DNA from: Batillaria attramentaria
Taxonomy: Eukaryota > Mollusca > Gastropoda > Batillariidae
Reading direction: 5' to 3'
Assembly: GCA_018292915.2 (NCBI GenBank)
Contig: JACVVK020000057.1
Location: 1,663,501 to 1,727,500, forward strand
Length of the DNA stretch: 64,000 bases
Shown here: positions 35,781-48,358 of the stretch, in pieces
Position numbering within the stretch: the first letter of the stretch is position 1
Layout: every line of letters starts with the position of its first letter
Translations under genes and position numbers: made by a program
Notes under the pieces: generated by a model
What the model was told of the DNA's origin: nothing
Database searches by the model: none
What the model saw: only the letters and a program-made list of their open reading frames with translations

Positions 35781-36285
35781 CCGGCCCCCGTAGTGTAGTG
35801 GTTAGCACTTCGGACCATGGACCGGGAGACCCGGGTTCGAATCCCAGCCGAGGCAAGCGGGATTTTTCCTACCTAGTACCTAGGTCGGCTCCTACCCAGA
35901 GCGGGTGTGCTATGGGCCCAATGGGGAGGCTGTTGCCACACAGCCGAGATTCACCCACTTCACGGGTGCGACTTTGGGGGTGCTTCCCTTGGTATGACAC
36001 GTCTTATGATGTGGATGATTACACGGCCGGCACCGCAGGTGCCGTAGTTCCCGGGCCTGGTTAATGCCGGGATATTTGTATGACAGGAAGCGTGGAATGC
36101 GGCCCTGCCCCGCAGTCCCAAACCACACGGACCTCTATAGCATCATCTTACCATCATCCTAATCTCCATCATCATGCAAAACAAAAATTGCCCCAGCCTT
36201 CGAGCCCTCCGTGGATTCCACCCATGACCTGGGAACACCACTGGAGCTGGCAAAAAGAGCTGGGGCAGCAAAAAAAAAAAAAAAA
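35781..36285 (+). mobile_element. SINE family A, copy 2
   Basis: Nearly identical to 6350-6842, with tRNA-like head, long body and poly-A. Flanked by perfect 15-bp duplications AGTTAAAACAGAAAA (35766-35780 and 36286-36300). The intact duplication and long A tail point to a recent insertion. Confidence 0.93.
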
Positions 36286-36432
36286 AGTTAAAACAGAAAA
36301 AAAATTTCGAACCTCAGTCAACCATTCAACCAACCGCTGCAGCCATCCAGCCAACCAACCACTAATCAGTCACGCCGATCTCGTCCCCCGCTGCCGGTTA
36401 TTCCTGGTACTGTATATCCCAACAGACAAATC

Positions 36433-36472
36433 ACAGACTATAGATCCGCTATAGCGTAGCGGATCCATAGTC
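36433..36472. repeat. Hairpin-forming palindrome
   Basis: AGACTATAGATCCGCTA and TAGCGGATCCATAGTCT form 17-bp arms with one mismatch around a loop of only a few bases. Confidence 0.85.
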
Positions 36473-36727
36473 TTTGGTCGCCGGGAACGCGAGAATATGA
36501 CGAGGGTGGCAGTTTGAGGGCTTCTGTCTGAAGACGGAAACAGAAAATAGACGCTGACTTTGTACACCAGACTTTGCAGCCAGGCGGTCCCAAAATAGAC
36601 GGCACTGAGGTCGTGTAAACTTAACTTATCCGCTCATAACCTGACGCGTAGTGACACGAGTGGAATATTTTGCAGTGAAGATTTAAAAAAAAAAAAAAAA
36701 TGTGTATGTGTAGTGTATTTATTTCAA

Positions 36728-37980
<1,253 letters not shown>

Positions 37981-38215
37981 ACACGTGGAAAACGGAGCGA
38001 CTCTGGCCGCTGTAACACGCGGCATGTACTCCCCAGCGTGCCTGAAGTGCCCCGGGCATAACTTCTAAGGCTGGAGACGGTGTCCCGGGTCAATGCAGCT
38101 TGAGGCTAGATGTGACCCGGGAGTCACGGTCAAACCAGCAGGAGGGGGGGGGGATACATCTAGTTTATTACAGAGGCCGTTCGTAAATCTCTCTCAGTCT
38201 CTCTCTCTCTCTCTC

Positions 38216-38326
38216 AGGCTCGCACTGTTACTCTCGTCGTGAGTTCGTATCCCGGCTGGGGTCAAATATCTGTGCTGGCTCTTTCATCGTTGCCCCGTCT
38301 TTGATATCACCCGTGTGTGGTGGAAA
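38216..38326 (+). mobile_element. SINE family B, left part, split by a LINE
   Basis: Contains TCGTGAGTTCGTATCCCGGC and TTGCCCCGTCTTTGATATCA, and stops at GTGTGTGGTGGAAA (38313-38326). The same SINE resumes at 39561 after the LINE with a repeat of those 14 bases. Confidence 0.85.
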
Positions 38327-39560
38327 GTTTAGTTTTTTAGTTTAGTCCTCTTTATTCCCTGGGGAACATAGGGCTACAACCACACTCCGCCAGCGCACTC
38401 GGTTCTGGGACGCCCTCTTTAGTTCGGCCCACGTCGTTCCGGCGGCCTTGGCTTCAGCGTCCGTACTCCTCCGCCAGGTCTGCTTCGGTCGGCCCACTTT
38501 GCGCTTTCCCTGGGGGTTCCAATCAAGGGACTGCCTGGTGACATTTGATGTTGGCTTTCGCAAAGTGTGTCCGATCCATCCCCATTTCCTTTTCTTGATC
38601 TCCTGCTCGATGGGGACCTGTCTTGTTCGCTCCCAGAGGTCTTGGTTGGTGATCACCAGTGGGTATCTGATGTTGAGAATGTTGCGGAGGCATCTGTTGA
38701 TGAAGGTTTGCAGCCTGTGGGAGCCTGTCTTGGTGGTGCGCCATGTCTCCGAGCCATAGAGTAGGACCGACTTCACATTTGAGTTGAAGATCCGGATCTT
38801 GTTTCGCAGGGATAGGGCTGTGGATCTCCAGATGGGGCGCAGAGTGCGAAAGGCATGTCTGGCTTTGTTGGTGCGGCTCTTGATGTCTTCGTCCGTTCCT
38901 CCATCCTTGCTGACAACGCTGCCGAGGTAGATGAACTTGTCCACCTCTTTGATGTCTTCCTGGTGCAGCTGGATGGGGTCGTGCTGTTTGTGGTTGACTC
39001 TCATGACTTCGGTCTTGCTGATGTTGATCTTGAGGCCGGTCTTCTCAGCTTCTTCGGCGACTCTGTTCAGCTTCTCCTGCGCATCTTGTTGCTTGTGGGA
39101 GAGGAGGGCGATGTCGTCCGCGAAATCCAGGTCCTCGAGCTGTTTGCTGAAGGTCCACTGGATCCCTGTCCTCTTACCGTCGGTGGCTTGCCTCATGACC
39201 CAGTCGACCACCATCAGGAAGATTGTGGGTGAGAGGATGCAGCCTTGACGAACGCCGGTCCGTACTGTGAATGGTTCTGTCAGTTTCCCGTCGTGGATTA
39301 CCTGGCAGGTGGCATCTTCGTACAGCTGTCGGATGATGTTGACAAACTTTGGTGGAAAACCGTAGTGAGACATCAGCTTCCAGATGACCTCCCTGTCAAC
39401 ACTGTCGAACGCCTTCTGGAAGTCAACGAAGGTGCTGTACAGGGGGGTCTGCCACTCCAGGGACTGCTCGATGATGATCCTCATCGTGGCTATGTGATCA
39501 GTGCAGGATCGGTCGTTGCGGAATCCTGCCTGTTCCTCCCGGAGTGTCTTGTCCAGCGCA
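38327..39560 (-). mobile_element. 5'-truncated LINE nested in a SINE
   Basis: 1234-bp element with an exact 14-bp target duplication GTGTGTGGTGGAAA (38313-38326 and 39561-39574), minus orientation, ending at its 3' side in ACTAAAC-type short repeats. It interrupts a SINE family B copy. The truncation at the 5' end is typical of incomplete target-primed reverse transcription. Confidence 0.93.
38342..39559 (-). CDS. LINE reverse transcriptase, C-terminal part (about 405 codons, open)
   Basis: RNA-directed DNA polymerase of a non-LTR retrotransposon. Visible RT motifs in order: FVDFQKAFDSVDR (catalytic Asp), GVRQGCILSPTIF, LDFADDIALLS (catalytic DD), GLKINISKTEVM, YLGSVVSKDGG. The C-terminal part has KWGWIGHTLRKP and GRPKQTWRR and ends SPGNKED. 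There is no N-terminal endonuclease and the frame starts mid-domain at the truncation, so this is not functional alone. No stop or frameshift across the preserved part suggests a young copy. Upstream codons of the open frame (to 39685) come from the host SINE and a CT tract. The clade (RTE, CR1/L2 or I-like) cannot be settled by eye. Confidence 0.92.
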   Translation of the reverse strand, partial: ALDKTLREEQAGFRNDRSCTDHIATMRIIIEQSLEWQTPLYSTFVDFQKAFDSVDREVIWKLMSHYGFPPKFVNIIRQLYEDATCQVIHDGKLTEPFTVRTGVRQGCILSPTIFLMVVDWVMRQATDGKRTGIQWTFSKQLEDLDFADDIALLSHKQQDAQEKLNRVAEEAEKTGLKINISKTEVMRVNHKQHDPIQLHQEDIKEVDKFIYLGSVVSKDGGTDEDIKSRTNKARHAFRTLRPIWRSTALSLRNKIRIFNSNVKSVLLYGSETWRTTKTGSHRLQTFINRCLRNILNIRYPLVITNQDLWERTRQVPIEQEIKKRKWGWIGHTLRKPTSNVTRQSLDWNPQGKRKVGRPKQTWRRSTDAEAKAAGTTWAELKRASQNRVRWRSVVVALCSPGNKED

Positions 39561-39645
39561 GTGTGTGGTGGAAAAGGACGTCTCAAACCTCCAAACACCA
39601 ACCCACCCTCCCACCCACCCTCTCTCTCTCTCTCTCTCTCTGTTC
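39561..39645 (+). mobile_element. SINE family B, right part
   Basis: Continues the copy at 38216-38326: GTGGTGGAAAAGGACGTCTC, then AAACCTCCAAACACC and a CCACC/CT-rich tail. Begins with the 14-bp target duplication. Confidence 0.85.
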
Positions 39646-40777
39646 TTGCAAGCAAACCCATAACAAACCTCATTACCACTGACATAATCCGTGGGCAGCC
39701 TGAGAGAAATCAAGTCAACCTTCTAGTTCTACAATTTCAAAGGACTGTAAATCAATTTGTCGTGCCATTCCCTCTCTTATTCTTTTCTGTCACTGAGTTT
39801 TGAAATGTCATCAGTCGCCGTGATCAGTCATGGCGACAGTTCTGAGGGCCGCGTCTGCATGAGCACTGATGTCAGCGCCGCCACTGAGCCGGTGAAGTCG
39901 GAAAATAACACTGCGGGAAAACACTACAGGAGTGCTTTTTTCCCTAGGAAGATTACACTCCTGCAGTGTTTCTTTCCAAGTAAAAATACACTCCCAGTGT
40001 TTTTTTCAGTCCTGGAAGTCTTTTTTGCCTCCTACACCGGCCGTCGCGGCATCCTGCCTCAGTTCAGACTGACCCCGATGGCGACTGAGAAGCCATGGAC
40101 TGAAAATACCCGGCGGTGCTCAGTGTAACTGAGCGACGAAGTTTTGGATTTAGACGGAGTCCACACTGAACTGACGATAAAAAAAAAATGCTGGATACCT
40201 GATTCAATGAATAACACACAAAAATCCTTTTTACGTCTGTTTCCAAGGTCTCGATCGTTTCGAATGGTAAACTATGATAAATATTGTGTACATAGTGTAT
40301 CAGTAAATATAGACACTTCTTCGCCCCCCCCCCCCCCCCCCCAGCCGACGTCCACCCCCCTCCCCCGTCCCCCCGCCCCGTGCCCCGACCCACCTCCGCT
40401 CCCCCCCCCCACCTCCCCCCTCCCTTCCTCCTCAGTCCTCAACGCCGCACTTCAAATCTATCTCGCGCTCTGGTTTACACATGTACTATTGTTCGTGTCG
40501 GCACAAATCAGTCAGTGATAGGTGGTTCTCACCGCGGTCAGATAAGTCAGTCGGGGACGGCTACACTGACATGTGTAGGTGCTCAGTCACTGACTGAGTC
40601 AGTGTAAACTTTAAAACGACAGAACAGCATTAATTATACAGCTTATCCGGCCTACAAAAGGCTGTATCATACCGTGCTGCCACGGGCTGCTACACAAGTA
40701 ACTGAACTGACCGACTGCCGATTTCCGTTCGTCCGTTCAGCCGGGCTACAGATGGACGCTGATTTGCACGTGTCCAA
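39646..40777. other. Intergenic sequence with C-rich tracts
   Basis: No gene seen. A run of C (about 40325-40342) and a C-rich low-complexity segment to 40435. The segment 39920-40040 repeats ACACTCCNGCAGTG-like and TTTTTTC motifs loosely. Confidence 0.4.
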
Positions 40778-41161
40778 TCATGCTATAATTATAAATTTCT
40801 TAAGGAACATTTTGTATGTGAAGACTTTATTAGTAAGTTGCCAATAACGCTGACTCAGAAGTTTATTCGTTTCAGGACACTCAACCACAGACTGCCTATA
40901 CAAAGTGGGAGATTGTTACAAATACCTAGGAATGAACGTGTCTGTAAGAAGTGCAATTCAAATGACGTAGGAGACGAATTTCATTACATTTTGGTCTGTC
41001 CATATTTTTGTGCAAATAGAAAAAAATACATCAGTCCCTGAGGTTTTTTTTTGGAAAAGGCCGAATGTCCTGAAATTTAAAGACCTAATGAGCACAAAAA
41101 ATATATCGCAGTTAAACAAACTTGTAAAATTCATAACCGAGGTAACTAAACACGTCCGATA
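40778..41161 (+). pseudogene. C-terminal end of a second LINE ORF, frameshifted
   Basis: Reads FRTLNHRLPIQSGRLLQIPR, then NERVCKKCNSNDVGDEFHYI and LVCPYFCANRKKYISP, then a stop. After a frameshift near 41040-41060 another frame resumes RPNVLKFKDLMSTKNISQL and ends at a TAA near 41161. The Cys/His set (C-x2-C-x9-H-x4-C) and the FRTxNHRLP motif are common at the C-terminus of lophotrochozoan LINE proteins (recognised from memory). Confidence 0.75.
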
Positions 41162-41169
41162 AATCTACG

Positions 41170-43122
41170 TTGTATGTATGTATGTATGCATGTATGTGGT
41201 ATACATGTAGGTATGTGTATTAGGCACACCCCATCCCATCCCATTCCATTCCATTATGTCTATTTATATATTTGTACGTAGTATGTATGTATGTATGTAT
41301 GTATGTATGTATGTATGTATGCATGTATGTGGTATACATGTAGGTATGTGTATTAGGCACACCCCATCCCATCCCATTCCATTCCATTATGTCTATTTAT
41401 ATATTTGTACGTAGTATGTATGTATGTATGTATGTATGTATGTATGTATGTATGTATGTATGTATGTATGTATGCGTGTATGTGGTATACATGTAGGTAT
41501 GTGTATTAGGCACACCCCATCCCATCCCATCCCATTCCATTATGTCTATTTATATATTTGTACGTAGTATGTATGTATGTATGTATGTATGTATGTATGT
41601 ATGTATGTATGTATGTATGTATGTATGCATGTATGTGGTATACATGTAGGTATGTGTGTTAGGCACACCCCATCCCATCCCATTCCATTATGTCTATTTA
41701 TATATTTGTACGTAGTATGTATGTATGTATGTATGTATGTATGTATGTATGTATGTATGTATGTATGTATGTATGCATGTATGTGGTATACATGTAGGTA
41801 TGTGTATTAGGCACACCCCATCCCATCCCATTCCATTCCATTATGTCTATTTATATATTTGTACGTAGTATGTATGTATGTATGTATGTATGTATGTATG
41901 TATGTATGTATGTATGTATACATGTAGGTATGTGTATTAGGCACACCCCATCCCATCCCATTCCATTCCATTATGTCTATTTATATATTTGTACGTAGTA
42001 TGTATGTATGTATGTGAGACCGGGTCATACCCGGCCCCTATTTACTGATACTTTGTTTACAACGTGTGTACTGCTGTATTCCCCTCTTTGTTCTTCTTAG
42101 TCCCGCTGTCCCTCTAGCCACCCGTTCTACCCTTCCCCGGCCACCCCTGTACATCAGCCTTTGTTCCCTGGCCGTCCCCGTATACTGTCCACTAGCCACG
42201 CGCACGCAGTGTTCTGTATCCGCGATGGCGCACGTGTCAATTAGTTGTGTTTGTTTGTGTCTGTTTAGTGTCAAATATCTCCGTAGTCCCTTCACTTAGG
42301 ATAATTCTGTAAACTGCAGTAGTTTCATGACAGTTTGTACATTTTAACCATGTTTTGTTGTTAGCGCTGTTTTGTAGTTCAACAGGCGTATTTTGCGATT
42401 TTCACCACTTTTCAGATGCGTGGTCCCTGTCTTTACGCTCTTTAATCGGCGATAGAAAATTGTCTGTGTTTTGATGAGATCTTAAACTATTATAGTCTTA
42501 AAGTACTTTTCACGCTCTTTTAGATGCACTATGTTTGAAGTTTCTAGCTATTACGTAACGCCCGCTGTGGTTCGTTTTCCATGTGTTAACAAACACAAAT
42601 TTCGCTGTGGCTGGCCCTCGCGGTCTGCTTTTCGCTGCACTTGGGGCAGTGCTGCCTTTGCGGCCCGCGCTGGGCACATAAGTATAGCCGCGGGCTACGC
42701 CTCACTGGACAGTCGCCAGCCAGCCCTGCCGCGAGTCACTGCACGTGTCTACGAATTGTCTGCCATTTGTTGCTGTTTTCCCGTAATAAAACTCATGTCA
42801 TAGCGACCTCTGTGTTTGGTCTCCCTGCCTGCATGAACCGGACCCCTGACACCCGGTTACATATGTATGTATGTATGTATGTGGTATACATGTAGGTATG
42901 TGTATTAGGCACACCCCATCCCATCCCATTCCATTCCATTAAGTCTATTTATATATTTGTACGTAGTATGTATGTATGTATGTATGAGTCCTGCAAAACG
43001 TGTGTGCGAATGACTATGATGTATGTTGGTCGGTGTGGTGAGCTTGATGTATGTTAATTTCTAGTTTCATGTACCCCCAACGGGATTTTGAAATAAACAT
43101 TGACTTGACTTGACTTGACTGT
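41170..43122 (+). mobile_element. LINE 3' UTR with expanded minisatellite and TTGAC tail
   Basis: Follows the LINE coding end. Holds seven units of about 130-150 bp, each with an (ATGT)n tract, GGTATACATGTAGGTATGTG and CACACCCCATCCCATCCC, then TCTATTTATATATTTGTACG. After a probable LTR insertion (42015-42861) the last unit and the tail follow: AATAAA at 43092-43097 and repeated TTGAC to 43121. The tail and poly(A) signal mark the true 3' end of the LINE. Confidence 0.75.
42015..42861 (+). mobile_element. Probable solo LTR
   Basis: Begins TGAGACCGGGTCATACCCGG and ends ACACCCGGTTACA, so it has TG...CA ends with inverted ACCGGGT/ACCCGGT. It contains AATAAA at 42785-42790 about 75 bases before the end, as expected for R/U5. 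It interrupts the (ATGT)n minisatellite. TATG is present on both sides, but this is also the array sequence, so the duplication is uninformative. No internal retrotransposon genes are present. Type (Gypsy-like or other) unknown. Confidence 0.6.
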
Positions 43123-43221
43123 ATGATTATGCCTTTGTTTCCTGCAGGAGTCCCCGCCGGGTACAAGTCCGGCTCATCCTCCCCCCCCCCCCCCCAATCC
43201 CACTCCGGCCTACCCCGGCCG

Positions 43222-43378
43222 GGGAGCCGGGGTGGTCGAATGGTAGAGCGTTGGACTTCCGAAGCTCGGGTCGTGAGTTCGATCCCGGCTGGGGCCAACT
43301 ATTTGTGCTGGCTTTTTAATCGTTGCCCCGTCTTTGATATCACCCTATGTGGTGGAAAAGGACACCCACCCACCCGGC
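43222..43378 (+). mobile_element. SINE family B, copy with intact tRNA-like head
   Basis: GGAGCCGGGGTGGTCGAATG (box A region), GTGAGTTCGATCCCGGC (box B), then TTGCCCCGTCTTTGATATCA and GTGGTGGAAAAGGACACCC. Ends in a CCCACC-rich tail. Confidence 0.85.
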
Positions 43379-43889
43379 CTACCCCCTTGGCCACATCAAC
43401 CCCTCCTGATCCATCTGTCAGTCTGAACTGACAAGGTCGATCCGGACTGCTTCTGAGTTGCACCACAGTGTCAACTTGAACCAGGCTGAAGTCGAGTGCA
43501 CAGACTCGGTGACTGATCAAGTTTCCCATACATGTAAACTGACATCATCCCCACTGACTGAATGACGTAACCTACACACATACATTACTGATGTAGCGTG
43601 ACCTACGTCTGCTGCTTTTCTCCCCACTGACCCCTTCGACACCGTCAGTCAGTTATTACTGAGCTTTGTTACTGAGCTTTCACTGCTGACTCAGTGACCG
43701 TCAAATGTTCAGTGCTGATGGTGGACAAGTTTCAGTCGTTGCTGGCTGACAGCCTGCTGACATACAAACTGACCGGCATAAATGTGTGTGGGGGGAAGGG
43801 GGGGGGTTGGCCTGGGGAAGGAGGAAGGGGGGAGGGGCTGGCCCGGGCCGGGAAGGAAGAGGAAGGCGAGTGGGGTGGGGTGGGGGTGG
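43379..43889. other. Intergenic, nothing recognised
   Basis: Rich in ACTGACTG/CAGTCAGT-like motifs and a G-rich tract at 43785-43895. No gene supported. Confidence 0.4.
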
Positions 43890-44075
43890 GGTTCTCATCC
43901 TCTAAATCAGCAACAATGTCATGTCAGCACAATTAACCGAAAGAGTTTATTATAATTTGCTCGAGTGCGGCAAATCTGGATTCGAACCGACGACCCGAAG
44001 CGTTAAGTGACGGTCTAAAACCCGGCACAAGTCTACCGTCCCGACTGTCAGTGCCAGCGACTCAGTGATGATCTC
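43890..44075 (-). mobile_element. SINE family E, copy 1
   Basis: Minus-oriented tRNA-like segment with GGGTCGTCGGTTCGAATCC. It shares GACCCGAAG, AAAACCCGGCAC and GTCTACC with the copy at 44597-44790. Confidence 0.55.
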
Positions 44076-44440
44076 GGCGTCCCACACAGTGCATAAATAG
44101 AAGTGATCGAACTCAGTAGAACTGAGCTGACTGTCAGCAGACACCGGCTATCGGCAAAGTGACTTCACCGGCATACACACACACACACACACACGTATCA
44201 GTTGTGTTTTGGCTCTTCAGTCAGCTGTTTGGGATTGCGTGTCACATATCAAACCTTCACCTACTTTCACCCTTCACTTCACCCACCAGCACGCCCCCAG
44301 CCTTCCCTACACTGACTTACTCCACAGGTCCGCGTGTGTGTGTAATGGCAGCTGTGTTCCCGCAACTGTGTCTGATTTGCATACAGCACAGGCCCAGTTG
44401 CTCATAAGTCGGCGCAGAAAGGTGGCGTGCGCGCACGCGC

Positions 44441-44497
44441 CTCACACACACACACACACACACACACCGTGGCACACACACACACACACACACCGTG

Positions 44498-44529
<32 letters not shown>
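44441..44529. repeat. (CA)n microsatellite with two CGTGG interruptions
   Basis: CA tracts separated by CACCGTGGCAC segments, indicating internal duplication. Confidence 0.95.
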
Positions 44530-44531
<2 letters not shown>

Positions 44532-44596
44532 ACCTGATGAAAAGCGGGGCTAGAGGGGTGTGTCAATGTGTGTGTGTGTGTGGGGGGGGGGGGGGT

Positions 44597-44790
44597 CATC
44601 CACTAAGTCAGTAATTATTATGCCAGCACAAAAGTTGGATTTTAACTGGCTCGACATGAGTCGGTCTGGCACTGACCGCCAGCATCGGGATTCGAACCCA
44701 CGACCCGAAGGCGCGTTAAAACCCGGCACTAGTCTACCATCTCCGGCGATTCCGTCAGTGTCAGTGACTGATGATCTCGGCGTCCAACTG
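44597..44790 (-). mobile_element. SINE family E, copy 2
   Basis: Minus-oriented, with the tRNA-like GGGTCGTGGGTTCGAATCCC and TTGTGCTGGCATAATAATTA. Same family as 43890-44075. Confidence 0.6.
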
Positions 44791-44799
44791 ACTCTCTGA

Positions 44800-45390
44800 A
44801 CCGGCACTGACAGGTCATCATGCATGCGCGCGCGCACACACACACACATACACACACCCGGCACAGCCTCGACATCAGTTCACAGTGACATTTGTCAGTT
44901 TTAGTTCAGCCGACGTCGTAATTGTAAGTGACGCAACGGCTTTCTTAGTCGTCACTGACTCTGTGTGTGTGTGTGTGTGTGTTGTTTCTGTGCGGCGCGT
45001 GGTTGTGTGTCTCAGTAAGAACAAGATTGACTGAGTGGGCGCCGAGAGACTCGACACAGAAAAAAATGACAACCTGGAACATGAAACTGCAGCAAACTCG
45101 AAAAATCCCGATCGAGCCTACTGCTTTATCAGCAGGCATGGGGTTACGGGCAGACTGCAGTGTACCACTGTGGAATATTTTTGTTTCAGTGGGTGAAAAT
45201 CATTTCTGCACACCGTGACCTACAGACGGCAGCCGAAGGCTCCTACAAGGCCAACCTGTTTCATTACCGTACTTCTTCTAACAACTCATCTCTTGCCAGT
45301 GTACACGTCAGAACCGGTGTGTCATTTGGGTTCAGCCGTGGACGAAAAGGTTCCGTTTCTTCCGCCTCGGTGTGTCGAAGGCAGAATCTC
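44800..45390. other. Intergenic, nothing recognised
   Basis: No coding gene supported; a short GT tract lies at 44961-44982. Confidence 0.4.
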
Positions 45391-45392
45391 TA

Positions 45393-45423
<31 letters not shown>

Positions 45424-45454
45424 ACACACACTCACACCGGCACACACACACACT

Positions 45455-45499
<45 letters not shown>

Positions 45500-45590
45500 A
45501 GAGAGAGAGACTGAGAGAGAGAGAGAGGGGGTGGGGACCTGGGAGAGAGAGAGAGAACCGTGGAGAGAAAGAGAGAGAGGGTGGGTGGGT
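45391..45590. repeat. (CA)n and (GA)n compound microsatellite
   Basis: CA blocks, then GAGA blocks interrupted by CTGAGAGA and GGGTGGGG. Confidence 0.93.
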
Positions 45591-45660
45591 AGTTGGGTGT
45601 TTAACGTCCTTTTCCACCACCGTATGGATGATATCAAAGGCGGGACATATTCAGTTGGCG
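45591..45660 (-). mobile_element. SINE family B 3' fragment
   Basis: On the minus strand: TTTGATATCATCCATACGG then GTGGTGGAAAAGGACGTTAA. Head missing. Confidence 0.6.
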
Positions 45661-45719
45661 CCAGTCGGAATGAGAGAGAGAGAGAGAGGTGTGCCTCTTT
45701 GTGTACGATAGTAGTATTT

Positions 45720-45880
45720 AGTTGCCGGGTTGGTTGGTTGGTTGTTTTAACGTCCTTTTTTCTCGCTTTGCAAAGACGAAATGCCAGGTCAGCACAAAAT
45801 GATGAGTTCCAGTCTGGGTTCAAACTCGCGACCCGATCATGCAAAATCGACCGGCCACTCTACCAGCTAGCCAGCTCCCT
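45720..45880 (-). mobile_element. tRNA-derived SINE related to family B
   Basis: On the minus strand: GGAGCTGGCTAGCTGGTAGA (box A region), GCGAGTTTGAACCCAGAC (box B), then TTGTGCTGACCTGGCATTTC and AAAAAAGGACGTTAAAACAACC. The 3' module AAGGACGTTAAA is shared with family B. Confidence 0.7.
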
Positions 45881-45899
45881 CGTTTTCTCAGTAATAGAC

Positions 45900-46566
45900 A
45901 TATACATGTACTTAGGATTCTGTTGTCATTGGCTCATTGCCGACCCGCTTGACCGCGAGCCGTGGTCGGAATTCCTCCCTGACCCAGGACCGTGTGCGTG
46001 CACAACCCTTGCCAACCGGGCGATTTTAGCTTTTAGCTTTTTAATTTTTTTTTAAATTTAACTCTTTTTTGGGGGGGGGGGGAAGAGGTTTTCCTCAAAT
46101 GTTTCCTAATCGTGTTTGGTGTGGTTTGAAAGATAATTATAAACACGTTTATATTATCAAATATGTTTGATTGGAAAAATTGGGCATAGCGGCCACATTG
46201 AGAGCGGGAGACTGATAACATGGGTTGTTGATGCATGCTTCCTAACAGCGTCCTCATGCATGCGTCAGCGCCCGGGGTCCGTCCAGGTGTGTGGTTGGCC
46301 ACGGTATGGCAAGGGCTCTGCCGACCGCACAAACGCTGGGTGCATGGTCGCGAAAAGTTAAAACCGGCCTTACAAGCGCATGCACTTCAACTGACATCAT
46401 GAAAAAGAGGAAAACCAGGTTAGCCCGAGCCCGCGAGGCCGGCTGCAAGTAGACTTGAAACAGTACGGTAAACGTAGATGATGTCCCTGCTCCAGTTTCT
46501 TGCTTTCATGGGACGACTGAGGTCATCCCAGCCCATGTAGCAGTTTGTTTATAGTTGTGTACGCCG

Positions 46567-46625
<59 letters not shown>

Positions 46626-48240
46626 AGAGAGAGAGAGAGAGAGGGGGGGGGGATGAGAAGTGGAGGGGGTTGGGGATCACTGACGTAGTGTTACAACCCG
46701 TTATACTATACACCGTGACCAGGGCGCATCATTTTTGCTAGCCGCAAGTCAGTTCCTGTTAGTCAGCGACAGAAATCTAGAAAATGCAACCGTCCCACAA
46801 GCACACACATTCCAAGACTTGAAACACCACCCAAAACCATATCGAACACAAAAATTCTACAACGCACAAGAAAAATGTACACAGAAACAACACGAAATGC
46901 GACACGCTACACGTCAGTCAGTATTGTACCCCGTGAAAATTCGTTCTAATCGATATCAATGAACGGGTCTACTGTGCCGCTCAGGCGGAAACTAGGGGAT
47001 TGTGAATCTATCTTATTACAGCCAAGTTTTGGGAAAAACATTGAAATATAGGATAGAACCGTAGTTTGTGGACACATTGGTGTCAATCCAACCGCAGTGC
47101 ACTTTCACGTACAAGCACTGAGCGAGTGCGTGTGTGTCATCTCTTTAAACAATAGCCCAGTTTCAGGTCGTCATTTTCTATGGCCGTGAAAGGAGAATTT
47201 ACCATGTGAACAGATACGATCCTAAATCAGAAAATCGGACGTGAATAGAGGAGGGGGGAGGGGGGGGGGATAGCAGTGCAAATCGACCGGGCACAACTCG
47301 ACCTGACGACCGCATTTCACAGGACACAGAATAACCAACGCTTTCAACAACACCCCAGCAGGGCAACACAATGCTCCGCCAGTTTGAGGTCAGACGAACT
47401 GTAAGGTCACCGAGCTTGGAGGCTGGTATCACAGATGTAAACACGAAACGCACCCTATCAAAACAATGAATTTAAGCGCCCCCCCCTCCCCCCCCCCCCA
47501 ACATGCTTCCTCGAGAAAATCTAGTCGGCTTTAAACTGCCCGAGTAGTTGCATTGCCGGGATGTTAGCGTAGGAGGCAGTGCGTTCTAGAATACTAGTCG
47601 ATACCCAACTTCTAGGACAACGCGTTTCGTCATCACTGTAGCAATAGTTGTGCCGTTCCTGGTCGCTCACTTTTTAGTCATATCTGTAGGCCTAGTGCCA
47701 CACACATACACACTTTAATACACACACACACACACAGAGCACAAAGAGGAAACATTCTCCCTAACCCGAGACAGAGTAACCCCCCTCCTCACCACTGACC
47801 CTTCCATGTACACACTCGCTGACATGGACTGACTGGGGGGTGGGGGGTTACTGAGAAGTGGATGGGTGGGTGTGCGGACCTTTCAGGTCCGAGTCACCGC
47901 GAGGATGGCTTTTAAAAGCAGTGGAAGTAGACCAACTGGTATTAAATGTTTGGCCCGTCGGCGGATTTCGGCGACTGAACCTGCCACCTCAGTTTCAGTG
48001 ATTAAGAGTCACCAAGTTCTGTGCACAAAGTGTTTTCCTAAAGTATGTGTGAGACTGACAGGCACTTTGGTACACTACACCAAAAAACTGACTTCAATTG
48101 TTCAGCGAAGCACTGTGACACCATTGACAAGGATGTACAACTGGACCAAACATGCGTAACTTAACTTTGCTGACACGGTAGTGTAACAATGTCACAACAA
48201 TGAATTAGTATGACAAGTCACTTTCTACATTACGTACATC
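45900..48240. other. Intergenic, no gene seen
   Basis: Contains a CT/CA/GA microsatellite (46567-46645) and several G or C runs. ORFs are short and unlike known proteins. Confidence 0.45.
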
Positions 48241-48258
48241 AGAAAGCAGTGCCGGGGT

Positions 48259-48326
48259 GGTGTGTGTGTGTGTGTGTGTCAGTGTGTGTGTGTCAGTGTG
48301 TGTGAATGTGTACGCGGTGCTACCAC

Positions 48327-48358
<32 letters not shown>
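48259..48358. repeat. (GT)n microsatellites
   Basis: Two GT tracts around a short unique segment, followed by T/G-rich low-complexity DNA to 48850. Confidence 0.9.

Noticed and set aside
38855..39248. Plus-strand ORFs over the LINE
   Set aside because: Antisense shadows of the reverse-transcriptase frame.
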